Source: Brevibacterium antiquum CNRZ 918
GTDB taxonomy: Bacteria > Actinomycetota > Actinomycetes > Actinomycetales > Brevibacteriaceae
Reading direction: 5' to 3'
NCBI RefSeq assembly: GCF_900169145.1
Contig: NZ_FXZD01000008.1
Location: 1-64,000 of the forward strand
Length of the DNA stretch: 64,000 nt
Shown here: piece by piece, positions 42,640-52,707 of the stretch
Layout of the letters: each line of letters opens with the position of its first letter
Position numbering within the stretch: position 1 is the stretch's first letter
Notes under the pieces: generated by a model
The model's input: only the letters and a program-made list of their open reading frames with translations
Databases searched by the model: none
What the model was told of the DNA's origin: nothing
Made by a program: the position numbers and the translations under genes

Positions 42640-44286
42640 ATGGAGACGTGGAACACAGAACTTACGCCGCTGTCCTTTCTGCGCCGCTCCGCGGAAGTCT
42701 TTCCCGACAAGCGCGCCGTGGTCTACAACGACCAGGAGATGACGTACCGGGAACTCGCCGCGGCTGTGGAGACCCGCGCGCATGCTCTGCGCACGGCGGG
42801 CATCGAGCCCGGCGATCGAGTCGCCTACCTCATGCCAAACCTCCCCGAGGCGCTCATGGCAGCCTTTGCGGTGCCGCTGGCCGGTGCTGTGCTGGTGCCG
42901 ATCAACACCCGGCTGGCTCCCGAGGAGGTTCGCTACATCTGCAACCACAGCCAGGCGAAGCTGCTGGTGGTGGACACGCAGCTGTGGCCCAGCGTCTCGC
43001 CGGTGATCGATGATCTCGACACGGTCGAGGCCATCGTCGACGTCGAGGACACAACGATCGAAACCTCCGCCGAGGTGGCTCGCCCGAATTCGTCCTCACC
43101 GGCCGTGACCAGCCTGGACGAGTTCCTGGCTGGTGCGAAGGACGATACTGAGGAGTTCACCTGGCGCGTGGAGGACGAGCGAGCGACGTTGTCGATCAAC
43201 TACACCTCAGGCACGACAGGACGGCCCAAGGGTGTGATGTATACGCACCGGGGCGCCTATCTCAACGCTCTCGGCGAGGTCATCCACTCCGAACACGACG
43301 GCGACAGCGTGTACCTGTGGACGCTGCCCATGTTCCACTGCAACGGCTGGTGCACGGGCTGGGCGTTGGCCGCTGCCGGCGGCACTCAGGTGTGCCTGCG
43401 GGAAGTCCGCGGTGAGGTGATCTGGGATCTCATCGGCCGTCACGCAGTCACGCACCTCAACGGTGCTCCGACCGTGATGAGCACGGTCATCAACGCCGAA
43501 CAGGCGCATTCTCTCGATCGGGCGGTGACCGCGACGATGGCGGGTGCCGCGCCGAGTCCGACCCTCATCTGGCAGTTGGAGGCGTTGAACTTCGAGATCG
43601 TGCACGTGTACGGCCTCACGGAGACCTACGGCCCGTACACGGTGTGCCAGTGGCAGGATTCGTGGGCTGGCCTCGATGACAAGTCCAGAGCCAGACTCCG
43701 CGCACGGCAGGGAGTCGGCATGGTCCAGGCCGATCAGGCCCGCATCGTCACCATCGATTCAGGGGACGAACTCGTCGACGTTCCGGCCGATGGCGCGACG
43801 ATCGGAGAGATCGTCATGCGCGGAAACAACGTGATGAAGGGCTATTTCCGCGATGTGAAAGCCACCGAGGAGGCCTTCCGGGGCGGCTGGTTCCACTCCG
43901 GTGACCTCGGCGTGATGCATGAGGACGGCTACATCGAACTGCGCGATCGTTCGAAGGACATCATCGTCTCCGGCGGAGAGAACATCTCGACCGTCGAGAT
44001 CGAACAGGCGATCTCCTCGCACCCGGCAGTCCTCGAAGTCGCCGTCATCGGCGTGCCCGACGACAGATGGGGCGAACGGCCGAAGGCATTCATCATCGTG
44101 CGTGAGGGCCAGCCGGTCACCGAGGCTGAGGTCATCGACCATGTGCGCACTCAGATCGCGAAGTACAAGGCCCCGCGCGAGGTCGAGATCGTCGCGACTC
44201 TGCCCAAGACCTCGACCGGCAAGATCCAGAAGTTCGAACTCCGCAACCTGGAATGGGGCGACCGGCAGTCGCGTATCCAGGGCTGA
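42640..44286 (+). CDS. AMP-forming acyl-CoA synthetase
   Basis: This 548-residue adenylate-forming enzyme has the P-loop INYTSGTTGRPKGVMYT, VYGLTETYGPY, the hinge ELRDRSKDIIVSGGEN and the catalytic Lys region LPKTSTGKIQKFELR. It activates a carboxylic acid to acyl-CoA. Sequence blocks resemble medium-chain and methylmercaptopropionate-type synthetases, so the exact substrate is open. It converges on copA with six bases between stops. Confidence 0.9.
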   Translation: METWNTELTPLSFLRRSAEVFPDKRAVVYNDQEMTYRELAAAVETRAHALRTAGIEPGDRVAYLMPNLPEALMAAFAVPLAGAVLVPINTRLAPEEVRYICNHSQAKLLVVDTQLWPSVSPVIDDLDTVEAIVDVEDTTIETSAEVARPNSSSPAVTSLDEFLAGAKDDTEEFTWRVEDERATLSINYTSGTTGRPKGVMYTHRGAYLNALGEVIHSEHDGDSVYLWTLPMFHCNGWCTGWALAAAGGTQVCLREVRGEVIWDLIGRHAVTHLNGAPTVMSTVINAEQAHSLDRAVTATMAGAAPSPTLIWQLEALNFEIVHVYGLTETYGPYTVCQWQDSWAGLDDKSRARLRARQGVGMVQADQARIVTIDSGDELVDVPADGATIGEIVMRGNNVMKGYFRDVKATEEAFRGGWFHSGDLGVMHEDGYIELRDRSKDIIVSGGENISTVEIEQAISSHPAVLEVAVIGVPDDRWGERPKAFIIVREGQPVTEAEVIDHVRTQIAKYKAPREVEIVATLPKTSTGKIQKFELRNLEWGDRQSRIQG

Positions 44287-44292
44287 GGCGCT

Positions 44293-46539
44293 CTACTTGA
44301 ACCGCAGCAGGCGCAAGCTGTTGAGGACGACGAACACTGAGGAGAACGCCATCGCGGCGCCGGCGATCATCGGGCTGAGCAGACCGAACGCGGCGATCGG
44401 GACGGCCGCCGTGTTGTAGGCGAAGGCCCAGAACAGGTTGCCCTTGATCAGCCCCAGAGTCTTCCGGGACAGGCGGATCGCCTGCGGGATCTGACGCGGA
44501 TCCGAACGCACCATGGTGATGTCGGAGGCCGCCATCGCCGCATCGGTGCCCGATCCCATCGCGATGCCCAGATCGGCACCGGCCAGGGCCGCGGCATCGT
44601 TGATGCCGTCACCGACCATGGCCACGGCCTGCCCTTGAGCCTGCAGCTCATTGATCACTGCGACCTTGCCTTCGGGGCGGACGTCGGCACGGATCTCGGT
44701 GATGCCTAGCTTGCCCGCGACCACCTCGGCGGCCGGGGCGTTGTCCCCGGTGAGGAGGACGGTGCTGATGCCAAGCGTATGCAGTTCGTCGATCGCCTCG
44801 GCGGCACCGGTCTTGATCTCATCTGAGACGAAGGTCAAACCACGGAACTGAGAGTCGATGGCCAGGGCGACGATCGTGGCACCGGTGGGCACATCCTCGG
44901 CCGGGAACGAGACGTCGATCCCGCTCTCCCGGAGCAGATCCGGGCGACCGGCGAGCACCTCGGCGCCATCGATCGTGGCCCGCAGGCCGCCACCGGGAAT
45001 GTTATCGAAGCCCTCAATGCCCGAGCGGTCGATGGGGGCGCTGCTGCTGCCGGGCGCCTCGGCGACTTTGTCCATCGTCGCAATCGAAGCCTCGACGATA
45101 GCGCGGGCCACGGGGTGTTCGCTCTGTGACTCCAAACGAGCCAGAACCGCGAAGTCCTCGTCACCCAGCTGCGTCCTCTGCAAGGACATGACACCAGTGG
45201 TCAGGGTGCCCGTCTTGTCGAGGACGACGGTGTCGATCGAACGTGTCGACTCGAGCGCCTCGGGTCCGGACACGAGGATACCCAGTTGGGAACCGCGTCC
45301 GGATGAGACGGCCAGAGCCGTCGGCGTGGCCAGGCCCAGTGCACAGGGGCAGGCGATGATGAGGACCGTGAGTGCGGCGTGCAGGCCCATCGCCCAGTCC
45401 CCGGTGATCAGTCCCCAGGCCAGGAGTGTGAGAGCGCTGATCGCGAAGATGGTCGGCACGAACACCGCCGAGATCCGGTCGGCCAGTCGCGCCACAGCCG
45501 GTTTGCCCGTCTGCGCGCGGCTGACCAGATCGGCCATGGCGGCCAGAGTCGTATCGGCCCCGACTCGGGTGGCTCGGACCTCGAGCACGCCCGAGGCGTT
45601 GATCGTGGCGCCGGTGACCGAGTCGCCGAGTCCGACCTCGACCGGAACGGATTCGCCGGTGAGCATCGCTTCGTCGATCGCGGAGTGACCGGAGATCACC
45701 TCGCCGTCGGTGGCGATCTTCTCGCCCGGGCGAACGATGAAGACATCGCCGACGGTGAGCTCGTCGATCGGGACCTGGACCTCCACCCGATGATCGGTGC
45801 TGGAGTGCGCAGCGTCGGCGTCCGAGGTCGGCGAGTCGTCAGTGCGTTCGCGCAGCACGCTCGCGGACTTCGCGCCCAGTCCGAGCAGTGCCTTGAGTGC
45901 GGCGGTGGCCCGGCTCTTCGCCCGGTCCTCGGTGAGCCTGCCGATGAGCAGGAACACCGTGATCGCGGCCGCGGCCTCGAACCACACATGATAGTCCTCG
46001 GGGATCTGCCAGCCGTAGCCGTCGCCGACAGCCCGGCCCAAGGTGATGTAGGAGTAGAGGCTGGCGACGATGATTCCGACGCTGACCAGGGTGTCCATGG
46101 TCGTGGACCGGCCCCGTGCGGCCTTGAATGCTGCGGAGTGGAACGGCCACGCGCCCCAGGTCACCACGGGCAGCGCGAGGATCGCGACGATCCACTGCCA
46201 GCCAGTGAAGTGCCAGCTCATGACCATGGAGACGGCCACGATCGGCACGGCAAGAATCAGGGATCCGATGAACCGCGGCCGCAGATGCCTGGGGTCGTAG
46301 TCGACGATCTCAGGTCCGCTCGCCGAGGCGGTTGTGACCGTGGCCCCGTAACCGGCCTTCTCGACGGCGGCAGTCAGGTCCGCGTCGGAGAGCTCGGAGT
46401 CGACGACAACATGGGCGGAATTGAGCGGAAGATTGACCTCCGCGCTGACTCCGTCCAAGCGTGTCAGCTTCTTCTCGATGCGCGCCGAGCACGATGCGCA
46501 GGTCATTCCCGTGATGTCGAGATCAACCTCGCGTGACAT
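44293..46539 (-). CDS. copA: CopA Cu(I)-exporting P1B-1 ATPase, chromosomal copy
   Basis: A complete 748-residue pump: one N-terminal HMA domain ([10 protein letters not shown], Cys14/17), actuator TGES, membrane motif CPC ([12 protein letters not shown]), DKTGTLTT, and [12 protein letters not shown]. It exports Cu(I) from the cytoplasm. A Ser/Asp-rich insert of about 30 residues (near [17 protein letters not shown]) enlarges the actuator region. The ATG overlaps the copZ stop (TGATG). With copZ and csoR upstream it forms the housekeeping copper operon. Confidence 0.95.
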   Translation of the reverse strand: MSREVDLDITGMTCASCSARIEKKLTRLDGVSAEVNLPLNSAHVVVDSELSDADLTAAVEKAGYGATVTTASASGPEIVDYDPRHLRPRFIGSLILAVPIVAVSMVMSWHFTGWQWIVAILALPVVTWGAWPFHSAAFKAARGRSTTMDTLVSVGIIVASLYSYITLGRAVGDGYGWQIPEDYHVWFEAAAAITVFLLIGRLTEDRAKSRATAALKALLGLGAKSASVLRERTDDSPTSDADAAHSSTDHRVEVQVPIDELTVGDVFIVRPGEKIATDGEVISGHSAIDEAMLTGESVPVEVGLGDSVTGATINASGVLEVRATRVGADTTLAAMADLVSRAQTGKPAVARLADRISAVFVPTIFAISALTLLAWGLITGDWAMGLHAALTVLIIACPCALGLATPTALAVSSGRGSQLGILVSGPEALESTRSIDTVVLDKTGTLTTGVMSLQRTQLGDEDFAVLARLESQSEHPVARAIVEASIATMDKVAEAPGSSSAPIDRSGIEGFDNIPGGGLRATIDGAEVLAGRPDLLRESGIDVSFPAEDVPTGATIVALAIDSQFRGLTFVSDEIKTGAAEAIDELHTLGISTVLLTGDNAPAAEVVAGKLGITEIRADVRPEGKVAVINELQAQGQAVAMVGDGINDAAALAGADLGIAMGSGTDAAMAASDITMVRSDPRQIPQAIRLSRKTLGLIKGNLFWAFAYNTAAVPIAAFGLLSPMIAGAAMAFSSVFVVLNSLRLLRFK

Positions 46540-46751
46540 CAGTTCACCTCATAGCCGGCTTCATCGACGGCTGCGCTGATCGCGGCATCGTCGAGGACCC
46601 CTTCGGAGGTGATGGTCACGGGGGAGTCCCCGCCGGCGTTGAGCTCGACGGTGACCTCGGTGACTCCGGGCAGCGCCCCGAGCTCTTCCTTCACGGCACC
46701 CACGCAGTGGCCGCAGGTCATTCCGGTGACATTGATGGTGGTGGTCAGCAT
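46539..46751 (-). CDS. copZ: Copper chaperone CopZ, chromosomal copy
   Basis: The protein is 70 residues with the HMA fold and Cu(I) site [14 protein letters not shown] 46751 has AGGAG upstream; the longer upstream frame begins before that site. It delivers Cu(I) to the coupled CopA and lies 53 bases after csoR. Confidence 0.92.
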   Translation of the reverse strand: MLTTTINVTGMTCGHCVGAVKEELGALPGVTEVTVELNAGGDSPVTITSEGVLDDAAISAAVDEAGYEVN

Positions 46752-46804
46752 GATGTGTCTCCTGTCTTCGTGTGTCAACCGGCAGGTACGCCGATGCTGT
46801 GTCC

Positions 46805-47098
46805 TCAGCTCTTGATGAGCCGGGAAATAGCGGCTGAAGCCTCTTCGATCTTCTTGCGGGCGGCGTCATCATCCCCTGAGGATGCGGCGTCGACCACGCA
46901 ATGAGCGATGTGCTCTTCGAGGAGGTTGATGGAGACCGCGTGCAGCGCGGCCGTTGCTGCGGAGACCTGGGTCAGGATGTCGATGCAGTACTTGTCGTCA
47001 TCGATCATCTTTCCGATCCCACGGACCTGACCTTCGATCCGTTTCATCCGCTTCGCAAGGGCGTCCTTCTGCGGGGTGTATCCATGTTGCTCAGTCAT
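46805..47098 (-). CDS. csoR: CsoR copper-sensing repressor, chromosomal copy
   Basis: A 97-residue DUF156 four-helix protein with Cu(I) ligands Cys38-His63-Cys67 (KYCID, EEHIAHC), in the same spacing as the mycobacterial CsoR. Apo-CsoR represses; Cu(I) binding releases DNA. An ATACCC/GGGTA palindrome lies 12 bases upstream, so it regulates itself with copZ and copA. It could also act on the three palindromes in the island. Confidence 0.95.
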   Translation of the reverse strand: MTEQHGYTPQKDALAKRMKRIEGQVRGIGKMIDDDKYCIDILTQVSAATAALHAVSINLLEEHIAHCVVDAASSGDDDAARKKIEEASAAISRLIKS

Positions 47099-47109
47099 GA
47101 CGATACTCT

Positions 47110-47125
47110 ATACCCCTGTAGGGTA
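47110..47125 (-). promoter_or_regulatory. CsoR operator in the csoR/MOSC divergent region
   Basis: ATACCCCTGTAGGGTA is a CsoR-type palindrome 12 bases before csoR and 89 bases before the divergent MOSC oxidoreductase. It probably controls csoR-copZ-copA and may influence the other side. Confidence 0.8.
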
Positions 47126-47213
47126 CTGTTCAAGAGAGTATACGCAGTCCCGGCGATTGTGCGATTGGTCTCACCGTGGGCACCCGATGGCGCCAAGCTC
47201 CTACAATCGAATC

Positions 47214-49043
47214 ATGCGCATTGCCAGACTGTTCCGATTCCCCGTCAAGGGATTCCCTGCCGAAGAGATCACCGAGGCGGATGTGCGCACCGACCGAGGC
47301 ATCCGCGGCGACCGCATCGCAGCGTTCACCAACGGCAGCCTCGACGTCCCTGCCAACAGTTGGCACAGATACTCCGCCTTCACTGTGCTCAAGAACAACA
47401 CCGACCTGCAGAAATGGCAGGTGGCCATCGACCTTGCCGAAGCCGCTGTTCAGTCCGCACCCGAGGTCGAGGCGGTTGAACCCTCGATGGCGACCGCGGC
47501 CGATCCGCCGGCGGCCGTGACCCTGACGTCCCCGACGGGGGAGTCCACGACGTTCCACACGGATGACCAGGACTCACGGGCCGCCTCGGCAGATTTCCTC
47601 GCTGCACGCATACCCCCGCAGGGTGACTTCCCACGCGCACTGAGTGTCGCGGACCAGGGAATGTTCGACTCGCAGGCCGCAGGTGTCTCGATCATCAACC
47701 CGGCCACGGTCTCGGCGATCTCCCAGACCGCCGACGGGCAGGCGGCCCTGGCGCCTAACGAAACCGAACTCGACCCACTGCGCTTCCGCGGCAATGTGCT
47801 CGTCGACGGACTCGCCCCCTTCGAAGAGTTCGCACTCATCGGCAAGATCGTCCGCCTCGGCGGGGTGCGCCTAGCCATCACCCAGGCGATCGAACGCTGC
47901 CCGGCGACCACGGTCAACCCTGCCACCACCGAGGTCGACGTCAACGTCCCTCGGGTCCTGGTGTCGGCCTGCGGACACCTGCACTGCGGCATCTATGGCC
48001 GAATCCTCGAATCCGGACTGGTCAGCACCGGTGATCGGATCGAGATCGAAGGCGAGGCCCCACGCGAACTCGTCAAGACTGCGCGGACTCCGCGCTTCAT
48101 GACGGTGCTGGGCAGCCAGCAGATCTGCAACGATATCGTCGAGGTCTCCTTGCGCGATGATCAGGGCTGGATCCGTGAATTCGACGAACCCGGCACCAAC
48201 CTGCGCGTCCACCTCGAGCTGAGCGAACCATTCTGGCGAACCTATACGATCACGGACGTGTCCGATGACATCGTTTCGATCGCGGTGCGCACCCAGGGCA
48301 AGGGCTCTCGAGCGGTCGCCGAGCTCGGAGCCGGGCAGGTCATCCTCGCCTCCGGGCCGCACGGAACCATGACCGCCGACCGCGTCTTCGGCGGCACGAC
48401 CGCGCTGGTCACCGCCGGCATCGGCATCACGCCGAGCCTCGGACTGATGCGCGGGGCCGAGTCGTCTGGCACGGAGAAGGTCAAGCTCTTCCACGTCGAC
48501 CGAGACCACCGGACGGCCTGCCTCTGGGATCGCCTGCAGAAACGTGCCCGGTCTCGGCAGATTCCGGTCGAAGCCCACCACCATGACACCGCGAGCCAGG
48601 GCAGACCAGGCCACGCCGAGCTCGTCGACTGGCTGAGAGACTGCGACAACGTCATGATCTGCGGACCCGCCGACTTCACCCGCGCGGTGCTCGACGCCAG
48701 CGCTGAGGCGGGAGTCCCGGCTGTGCATCAGGAGATCTTCGCCTCCCCGAACACCGGACATGTCGACGAGACCATCGCCCAGTGCCCGCCCGCCGAGGTG
48801 ACTCTGGAGAATTCGGGGACCAGCTTCCTCTGGGAACCGCAGCAGGGAACCCTGCTCGAGGCTTTGGAGGCCCGCGGATTGCAGGCCGACAACTCCTGCC
48901 GTGGCGGCTCGTGCGGCACCTGCGCCGTGTCCTTGGCCGCCGGGGCGGTCATCTACCCGGTCGAGCCTGCCGCGCGAATCACCGCCGATGAGGTGCTCGT
49001 GTGCTCTGCCGTTCCCTCCGGGCCCATCAGCCTCGGACTCTGA
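47214..49043 (+). CDS. MOSC domain fused to flavin reductase and 2Fe-2S ferredoxin
   Basis: A 609-residue fusion. Residues about 1-290 form a MOSC N/MOSC unit (FRFPVKGFPAEEI; GNVLVDGLAPFEEF; AITQAIERCPATTVNP). Residues about 300-510 are an FAD/NAD(P)H reductase module (LVTAGIGITPSLGLMR). The C-terminus is a plant-type 2Fe-2S domain (CRGGSCGTCAV). Such fusions reduce N-hydroxylated compounds or handle sulphur through a molybdenum cofactor. ATG 47214 was chosen because it opens the MOSC N block. It is divergent from csoR. Confidence 0.85.
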   Translation: MRIARLFRFPVKGFPAEEITEADVRTDRGIRGDRIAAFTNGSLDVPANSWHRYSAFTVLKNNTDLQKWQVAIDLAEAAVQSAPEVEAVEPSMATAADPPAAVTLTSPTGESTTFHTDDQDSRAASADFLAARIPPQGDFPRALSVADQGMFDSQAAGVSIINPATVSAISQTADGQAALAPNETELDPLRFRGNVLVDGLAPFEEFALIGKIVRLGGVRLAITQAIERCPATTVNPATTEVDVNVPRVLVSACGHLHCGIYGRILESGLVSTGDRIEIEGEAPRELVKTARTPRFMTVLGSQQICNDIVEVSLRDDQGWIREFDEPGTNLRVHLELSEPFWRTYTITDVSDDIVSIAVRTQGKGSRAVAELGAGQVILASGPHGTMTADRVFGGTTALVTAGIGITPSLGLMRGAESSGTEKVKLFHVDRDHRTACLWDRLQKRARSRQIPVEAHHHDTASQGRPGHAELVDWLRDCDNVMICGPADFTRAVLDASAEAGVPAVHQEIFASPNTGHVDETIAQCPPAEVTLENSGTSFLWEPQQGTLLEALEARGLQADNSCRGGSCGTCAVSLAAGAVIYPVEPAARITADEVLVCSAVPSGPISLGL

Positions 49044-49136
49044 CTGACTCGAGTCTGCGACTCTGACTGACTCGAGCCTGGGCATTCCGCACGCGGCTGA
49101 CCGGGGCGTGGGCGCAGCGGGTGGCAGAATGGATCC

Positions 49137-51155
49137 ATGCCCCAGGATCAGCGTGCCGCAATGTCAGGAGGACTGTCAGGAGGACAGTCAGGACCAGTGG
49201 CACGTGTGAGCCGACGAATGAAGTTCGGCGTGGCCGGACGCATCATGTTCGCGAACTCGATCATGCTCGTGGGCATCATGGTGCTGACCACGAGTCTCCT
49301 CTACATCCAGCTCTCCCAGCTGAACCAGAAGCGCGAGCAGGATCTGCTGCGCTCCGCGGCAGACAATATGTCGATGTCGCTGAGCCTTGTCGGGTCAGGT
49401 GAGGCCAGTCCAGGCAACTTCATCGACGAGGGCTCGCAGGGCAACGTCGAGATGATGCTTGACAACGTCGTCAGCGAATACGACTTCGATGTGGCCGCGG
49501 TCGCCCCCCTCGACTACCTGGTCACCCCACCGTCGTTGGGTTCGTCGAACCGACAGGAGCGCAACGAAGCAAGCATCGTGTCCTCGAACTCGGGAGGCGT
49601 GCCTGATGACTCCGTTGATCAGCTCGCCACGGCCATCGACGGTTCGCGGGTCGCCGACGGCGAGTCCATCGTCCGCTTCCTCGACGACGGAGGCCCGGGC
49701 GGGGGCACGGTGTACGTCATCAGTCCGGTCTTCGCGAAGCATCTCGGCGTCGACGACATCAGCCCCGATACCGTCGTCGGGGCAGTCATCGTCGGCAACT
49801 CAGCCGATTCGGTGCGGGAGGGCTTCTTGGCCCAGGGCAACTGGCTCATCGGCATCGCCATCACCACTCTGCTCCTGGGCATCGCCGCCTCCTGGGTGAC
49901 TTCCCGCGGCCTGCGCCGAGTCACCGGCAACTACGGCGCCACTGAGCTGCGCAGCATGCTCGAGTTCTACTCTTCGGTGCTCAAAGCCGTGTCGGAAGGT
50001 CTGCTGCTCGTCGATCGCTCGACGGGCATCGTTCTCATCAACGCCGATGCGCGCGAACTCCTGGGACTGCCCGCCACGGGAGAGGAGTCCACGGGTGAGC
50101 AGATCGCAGCCACCGACGATTCCGTCCGGGCGACCTCACCGGTCGGCGGAATCGCGTTGCGTGACCTCAATCTGCCGGATGCCCTCATCGATCTGCTCTC
50201 GTCTGGCAGGTGGGCCCGCGATGAGATCCACTACACCGACGATCGGGTGCTCGTCGTCAACCAGCAGCCCACCGATGCCGCCAGCGACACCTGGGTCGTG
50301 ACGATGCGCGACCACACCGAACTCGCCGAACTCTCCGGTGAACTCGTCTCCGTCCGATCGTTCTCCGACTCTCTGCGCGCACAGACCCATGAATACTCCA
50401 ACCGACTCCATATGGTCGTCTCCCTGTTGGAGACCGGACATGTCGACGAGGCGATCGAATTCGCGGCCAAGGACCTCGACGACCTCAACCGGGTCACCGG
50501 CGATGGGCAGATGAGCTTCGACCACCCCGTGCTCTCAGCTCTGCTGCTGTCGAAGATCGCCCAAGCCGCCGAGGTGGGCATCGATATGACGGTGGATACA
50601 GCGGAACTCTCGGGCCGCCTCGGCGGGGACGACCGTGACCTTGCGACCATCCTCGGCAATCTCATCGACAACGCATTCGACGCGTTGAGCAGGCGAGATG
50701 TACTTTCTGAGGACAAGAGGGTGCATGTGCACCTGAGCGGTGCAGGCGGTGCTGGCGGCTTCACGATCGAGGTCAGCGACGACGGCCCGGGCATTGACGA
50801 AGAATACGTCGACGCGATCTTCGAACGTGGGTGGTCAACCAAGCACGACGGTGTCGAGATCGACAAAGGACTCGGCCGGCAGGAGACGGGCACCCGCGGG
50901 GTCGGACTATCTCTGGTCGTCCAGGCGATCCGTCGCCTTGGCGGGGCCGTCGACGTGGCGGGCCGCGGTGAGGACTGCGACGATTTCAAGGGTGCTGTGC
51001 TCACGGTGTGGCTGCCCGATCGCGAATACCTCGACCCCGGTGCGCTCGGCCAGGCGTCCGGACCCCCATCCTCAGTGTCGCCTTCATCGAACCAGCAGCC
51101 ATCCGGCAACCCGCCCACGGGGCCGATCCGGATCGTGTGCGACGACCGCGACTGA
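49137..51155 (+). CDS. DcuS/CitA-type sensor histidine kinase
   Basis: A 672-residue kinase: a TM helix (about 36-58), an extracytoplasmic PAS-like sensor domain, a second TM helix (LIGIAITTLLLGIAASW), a cytoplasmic PAS domain (VLKAVSEGLLLVDRSTG), a SpoOB-type histidine box (LRAQTHEYSNRLHMVVSLL) and an ATPase domain (NLIDNAFDAL, DDGPGI, GVGLSLV). The family senses citrate, fumarate or related acids. Its regulator is encoded after an intervening thiolase gene. Confidence 0.88.
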   Translation: MPQDQRAAMSGGLSGGQSGPVARVSRRMKFGVAGRIMFANSIMLVGIMVLTTSLLYIQLSQLNQKREQDLLRSAADNMSMSLSLVGSGEASPGNFIDEGSQGNVEMMLDNVVSEYDFDVAAVAPLDYLVTPPSLGSSNRQERNEASIVSSNSGGVPDDSVDQLATAIDGSRVADGESIVRFLDDGGPGGGTVYVISPVFAKHLGVDDISPDTVVGAVIVGNSADSVREGFLAQGNWLIGIAITTLLLGIAASWVTSRGLRRVTGNYGATELRSMLEFYSSVLKAVSEGLLLVDRSTGIVLINADARELLGLPATGEESTGEQIAATDDSVRATSPVGGIALRDLNLPDALIDLLSSGRWARDEIHYTDDRVLVVNQQPTDAASDTWVVTMRDHTELAELSGELVSVRSFSDSLRAQTHEYSNRLHMVVSLLETGHVDEAIEFAAKDLDDLNRVTGDGQMSFDHPVLSALLLSKIAQAAEVGIDMTVDTAELSGRLGGDDRDLATILGNLIDNAFDALSRRDVLSEDKRVHVHLSGAGGAGGFTIEVSDDGPGIDEEYVDAIFERGWSTKHDGVEIDKGLGRQETGTRGVGLSLVVQAIRRLGGAVDVAGRGEDCDDFKGAVLTVWLPDREYLDPGALGQASGPPSSVSPSSNQQPSGNPPTGPIRIVCDDRD

Positions 51156-51304
51156 CCTGGCCGAGCAGACGGCCAAGGGTGATGTGCGATGTCCCACTGA
51201 ATGAAACATCTCCTCTCCATCGTGTGGATCCGGCATAGGCTGTGCAGGAATGCCGGGCCGATGACAACGTGTCATCGGTGTGAGCGAAATCGAGTGGAGG
51301 AACC

Positions 51305-52522
51305 ATGGGCCAGGACATCGTCGTTTGTGAACCGCTGCGCACCGCGATCGGAGGATTCGGCGGACAGTTCCGCGACATCCCCGCCCACGAACTCTCCGCC
51401 ACCGTCGTCCGCGAGCTCATCGCCAGAACCGGACTCGATCCCGACCTCGTCGCCGATGTCATCATGGGGCAGGGCTACTCCACCTCCGAGGCTCCCTGCA
51501 TCGGCCGTGTCACTGCGCTCGACGCGGGCCTGCCCGTGACTGTGCCGGGCAAACAGGTCGACCGCCGCTGCGGTTCCGGACTGCAGGCAGTCATCGACGC
51601 CTCACTGGTCGTTGGCTCCGGCAACGGAGAATTCGTCATCGCCGGTGGTGTCGAATCGATGTCCCACGCCCCCTTCTACAACGACACCATCCGCTGGGGT
51701 GTGCGCGGCGGCAACGCCGAATTCACCGACTCCCTGGGCCGGGGCCGCACCACTCCGGGCGGAGTGAACTACCCCGTTCCCGGAGGCATGCTCGAGACCG
51801 CAGAGAACCTGCGCCGCGAGTACTCGATCGGCCGCGATGAGCAGGACGAGCTCGCATTCAACTCACACCAGCGTGCAGCTACCGCAGCCAAGGACGGACG
51901 CTTCGCCGAAGAGATCGTGCCGGTGACGATCCCCGCCTCCCGGAAGGTCGCCGAACACCAGGTGGACGCTGATGAGCACATCCGTCCAGATACCAGCATC
52001 GACAAGCTGGCCAAGCTGCGCCCCATCCTGGGCAAGGGCGATGATGGGGCAACAGTCACCGCAGGCAACGCCTCGGGACAGAACGATGGAGCTGCTGCTT
52101 CCATTGTCACCACCCGCGCCGCAGCCGAAGCGCAGGGACTCAAGCCGCTCGGCCGCCTGGTCAGCTGGGCCGTGGCCGGAGTGCCGCCGAAGACCATGGG
52201 CATCGGACCCGTCCCGGCCACCGCGAAGGCACTCGAGAAGGCCGGGCTGAGCTTGGCCGACATCGACCTCATCGAACTCAACGAGGCCTTCGCCGCCCAG
52301 GCGCTGTCCGTGACCCGGGAATGGGGCTTCGGCAAGGACGACTTCGACCGCCTCAACGTCAACGGATCCGGAATCTCCTTGGGCCACCCGGTCGGTGCGA
52401 CCGGAGGTCGGATCCTGGCGACGCTGCTGCGCGAAATGGAGCGCCGTGGCGCCCGCTACGGGCTCGAAACCATGTGCATCGGCGGGGGCCAGGGCATCGC
52501 CGCGGTCTTCGAACGCGCCTGA
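51305..52522 (+). CDS. Acetyl-CoA C-acyltransferase (thiolase)
   Basis: A 405-residue thiolase with nucleophile Cys89 (VDRRCGSGLQAV), the GSGISLGHPVGATGGR His block and the terminal CIGGGQG Cys. It catalyses reversible acyl-CoA thiolysis in fatty-acid or ketone metabolism. GGAGG precedes the ATG. It lies between a two-component kinase and its regulator in the same direction, so it may be controlled with them. Confidence 0.93.
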   Translation: MGQDIVVCEPLRTAIGGFGGQFRDIPAHELSATVVRELIARTGLDPDLVADVIMGQGYSTSEAPCIGRVTALDAGLPVTVPGKQVDRRCGSGLQAVIDASLVVGSGNGEFVIAGGVESMSHAPFYNDTIRWGVRGGNAEFTDSLGRGRTTPGGVNYPVPGGMLETAENLRREYSIGRDEQDELAFNSHQRAATAAKDGRFAEEIVPVTIPASRKVAEHQVDADEHIRPDTSIDKLAKLRPILGKGDDGATVTAGNASGQNDGAAASIVTTRAAAEAQGLKPLGRLVSWAVAGVPPKTMGIGPVPATAKALEKAGLSLADIDLIELNEAFAAQALSVTREWGFGKDDFDRLNVNGSGISLGHPVGATGGRILATLLREMERRGARYGLETMCIGGGQGIAAVFERA

Positions 52523-52707
52523 GATAGGGACTGCGACTAGTGCCTGGGCCCGCCGACTGAGCCCGGTTTGACGGTTGCGCCTGGCTTGACAGCTGCGCCA
52601 CCCGTTCTGTCTGCCGCCGCGACGCCTTCCAGACCTGTGCCAGAGATGTGCCCAGCCTGGAACAGAAACCCCAGGATCCCCGTCATGGCGACAGTTAGAC
52701 TGGCGGC

